Shown here: positions 5,654 to 6,171 of the stretch, piece by piece
How positions within the stretch are numbered: the first letter of the stretch is position 1
How the letters are laid out: every line of letters starts with the position of its first letter
Assembly: GCA_964407665.1 (NCBI GenBank)
Contig: CAYOWK010000093.1
Span: forward strand, 1-6,171
Reading direction: 5' to 3'
Length of the DNA: 6,171 nt
DNA from: CAYOWK01 sp964407665
GTDB lineage: Bacteria; Pseudomonadota; Alphaproteobacteria; Caulobacterales; Hyphomonadaceae
The notes under the pieces: generated by a model
Seen by the model: only the letters and a program-made list of their open reading frames with translations
What the model was told of the DNA's origin: nothing
Databases searched by the model: none
Translations under genes and position numbers: made by a program

Positions 5654-5672
5654 GGCCGGCGGTACACCGGCC
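5654..5672 (-). other. Small hairpin just after the aspS stop codon
   Basis: GGCCGG (5654-5659) and CCGGCC (5667-5672) are perfect inverted copies separated by 7 bases. On the minus strand this hairpin begins 18 bases after the aspS stop and precedes the shared terminator. It has no T-run and may only protect the 3' end of the message. Confidence 0.25.
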
Positions 5673-5690
5673 CACCCGACTCTCGCTTTC

Positions 5691-6171
5691 CTACTTCTTC
5701 TCCACCACCCGGATGCCGAGTTCGCGGAGCTGTTTGGGCTCCGGTTCGGAGGGGGCGCCCATGAGCAGGTCTTCGGCGCGCTGGTTCATCGGGAACAGCG
5801 TGATTTCGCGGAGGTTCTGCACGCCGCAGAGCAGCATCACCACGCGATCCACGCCAGCCGCCATGCCGCCGTGCGGCGGGGCGCCGAACTGGAAGGCGCG
5901 GTAGAGGCCGCCGAAGCGATCCTCGACGTCCTGCTTCGTCAGGCCAGTCAGCTCGAACGCCTTCACCATAGTCTCGGGCAGCTGGTTGCGGATCGAGCCA
6001 GAGGCGATCTCGTAGCCGTTGCAGACCATGTCGTACTGGAAGGCCTTGATGGTCAGCGGATCCTGACTGGTCAGCGCGTCCATACCGCCTTGCGGCATCG
6101 AGAACGGGTTGTGGGCGAAATCGACTTTCTTGTCCTCCTCGTTCCACTCGTAGAACGGGAAGTCGACGATC
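5691..6171 (-). CDS. aspS: Aspartyl-tRNA synthetase, C-terminal part; 5' end outside the window
   Basis: This class II synthetase charges tRNA-Asp with aspartate in the cytoplasm. About 159 of the usual near-590 residues are present, read leftward from the window edge to the TAG at 5693-5691. The segment begins IVDFPFYEWNEEDKK, the part that follows the bacterial GAD insertion domain. It continues with AHNPFSMPQ, the substrate-site strand NGYEIASGSIRNQ, and class II motif 3 in HGGMAAGVDRVVMLL, whose arginine binds ATP. The tail NLREITLFPMNQRAEDLLMGAPSEP, ending IRVVEKK, is typical of alphaproteobacterial AspRS. In many bacteria lacking AsnRS this enzyme also charges tRNA-Asn; that cannot be decided here. 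The frame is open to the window edge, so the Met at 6098 is internal and not a start. It converges on the peroxiredoxin gene, with a shared terminator between them. Confidence 0.96.
   Translation of the reverse strand, partial: IVDFPFYEWNEEDKKVDFAHNPFSMPQGGMDALTSQDPLTIKAFQYDMVCNGYEIASGSIRNQLPETMVKAFELTGLTKQDVEDRFGGLYRAFQFGAPPHGGMAAGVDRVVMLLCGVQNLREITLFPMNQRAEDLLMGAPSEPEPKQLRELGIRVVEKK

Noticed and set aside
5691..6098. Met at 6098 as the start of a separate 135-aa gene
   Set aside because: The same frame is open upstream to the window edge and encodes further AspRS sequence (DFPFYEWNEEDKK), so the methionine is internal.
5515..6147. 210-codon frame on the minus strand overlapping the aspS end, the terminator and the peroxiredoxin end
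   Set aside because: It runs through the terminator and two real genes; the overlapping aspS frame has unmistakable AspRS motifs. It is a shadow frame.

Overview
The window is a high-GC stretch of bacterial chromosome, most likely from an alphaproteobacterium. The strongest pointer is the AspRS C-terminus (SGSIRNQ, GAPPHGGMAAGVDR and LLMGAPSEPEPKQLREL-type motifs), which reads like the alphaproteobacterial form. The valine-catabolic enzymes and the Prx5-type peroxiredoxin fit this. Placement within the class (for example Caulobacterales/Hyphomonadaceae) is a guess.

Positions 1-3894 (+ strand) look like one operon for the distal part of valine degradation. It holds the 3' half of mmsA (methylmalonate-semialdehyde dehydrogenase), an unrecognised 252-aa gene, an enoyl-CoA hydratase, an unrecognised 134-aa gene, and an acyl-CoA dehydrogenase of isobutyryl-CoA dehydrogenase type. 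Biochemically, the dehydrogenase would make methacrylyl-CoA from isobutyryl-CoA, the hydratase would make 3-hydroxyisobutyryl-CoA, and MmsA would finish with propionyl-CoA. The two intervening steps (3-hydroxyisobutyryl-CoA hydrolase and 3-hydroxyisobutyrate dehydrogenase) are not in the window. The two unknown genes sit exactly in the seams between the metabolic genes. The first overlaps the hydratase start by ATGA. The second begins on the codon right after the hydratase stop, in the same frame. Both use TTG starts and carry rare codons that the enzymes around them nearly lack, so they look like later arrivals.

Positions 3895-4844 hold a short gap and an exported pentapeptide-repeat protein with 19 regular five-residue steps, four cysteines and a long Pro/Ala-rich tail. 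Its ribosome-binding site is buried in one arm of a strong hairpin. Positions 4845-5038 form the leader of the next gene, with a candidate promoter, a perfect 6-bp hairpin and three copies of CTCTGGAA. Positions 5039-5578 encode a Prx5-family peroxiredoxin. It ends at a strong terminator that should work in both directions, because the last gene, aspS (aspartyl-tRNA synthetase, 3' end only), runs toward it on the minus strand.

No tRNA, rRNA, CRISPR array, insertion sequence or integrase was seen. The best candidates for something undescribed are the two orphan genes interleaved with the valine operon; no function can be assigned to them from the sequence alone.
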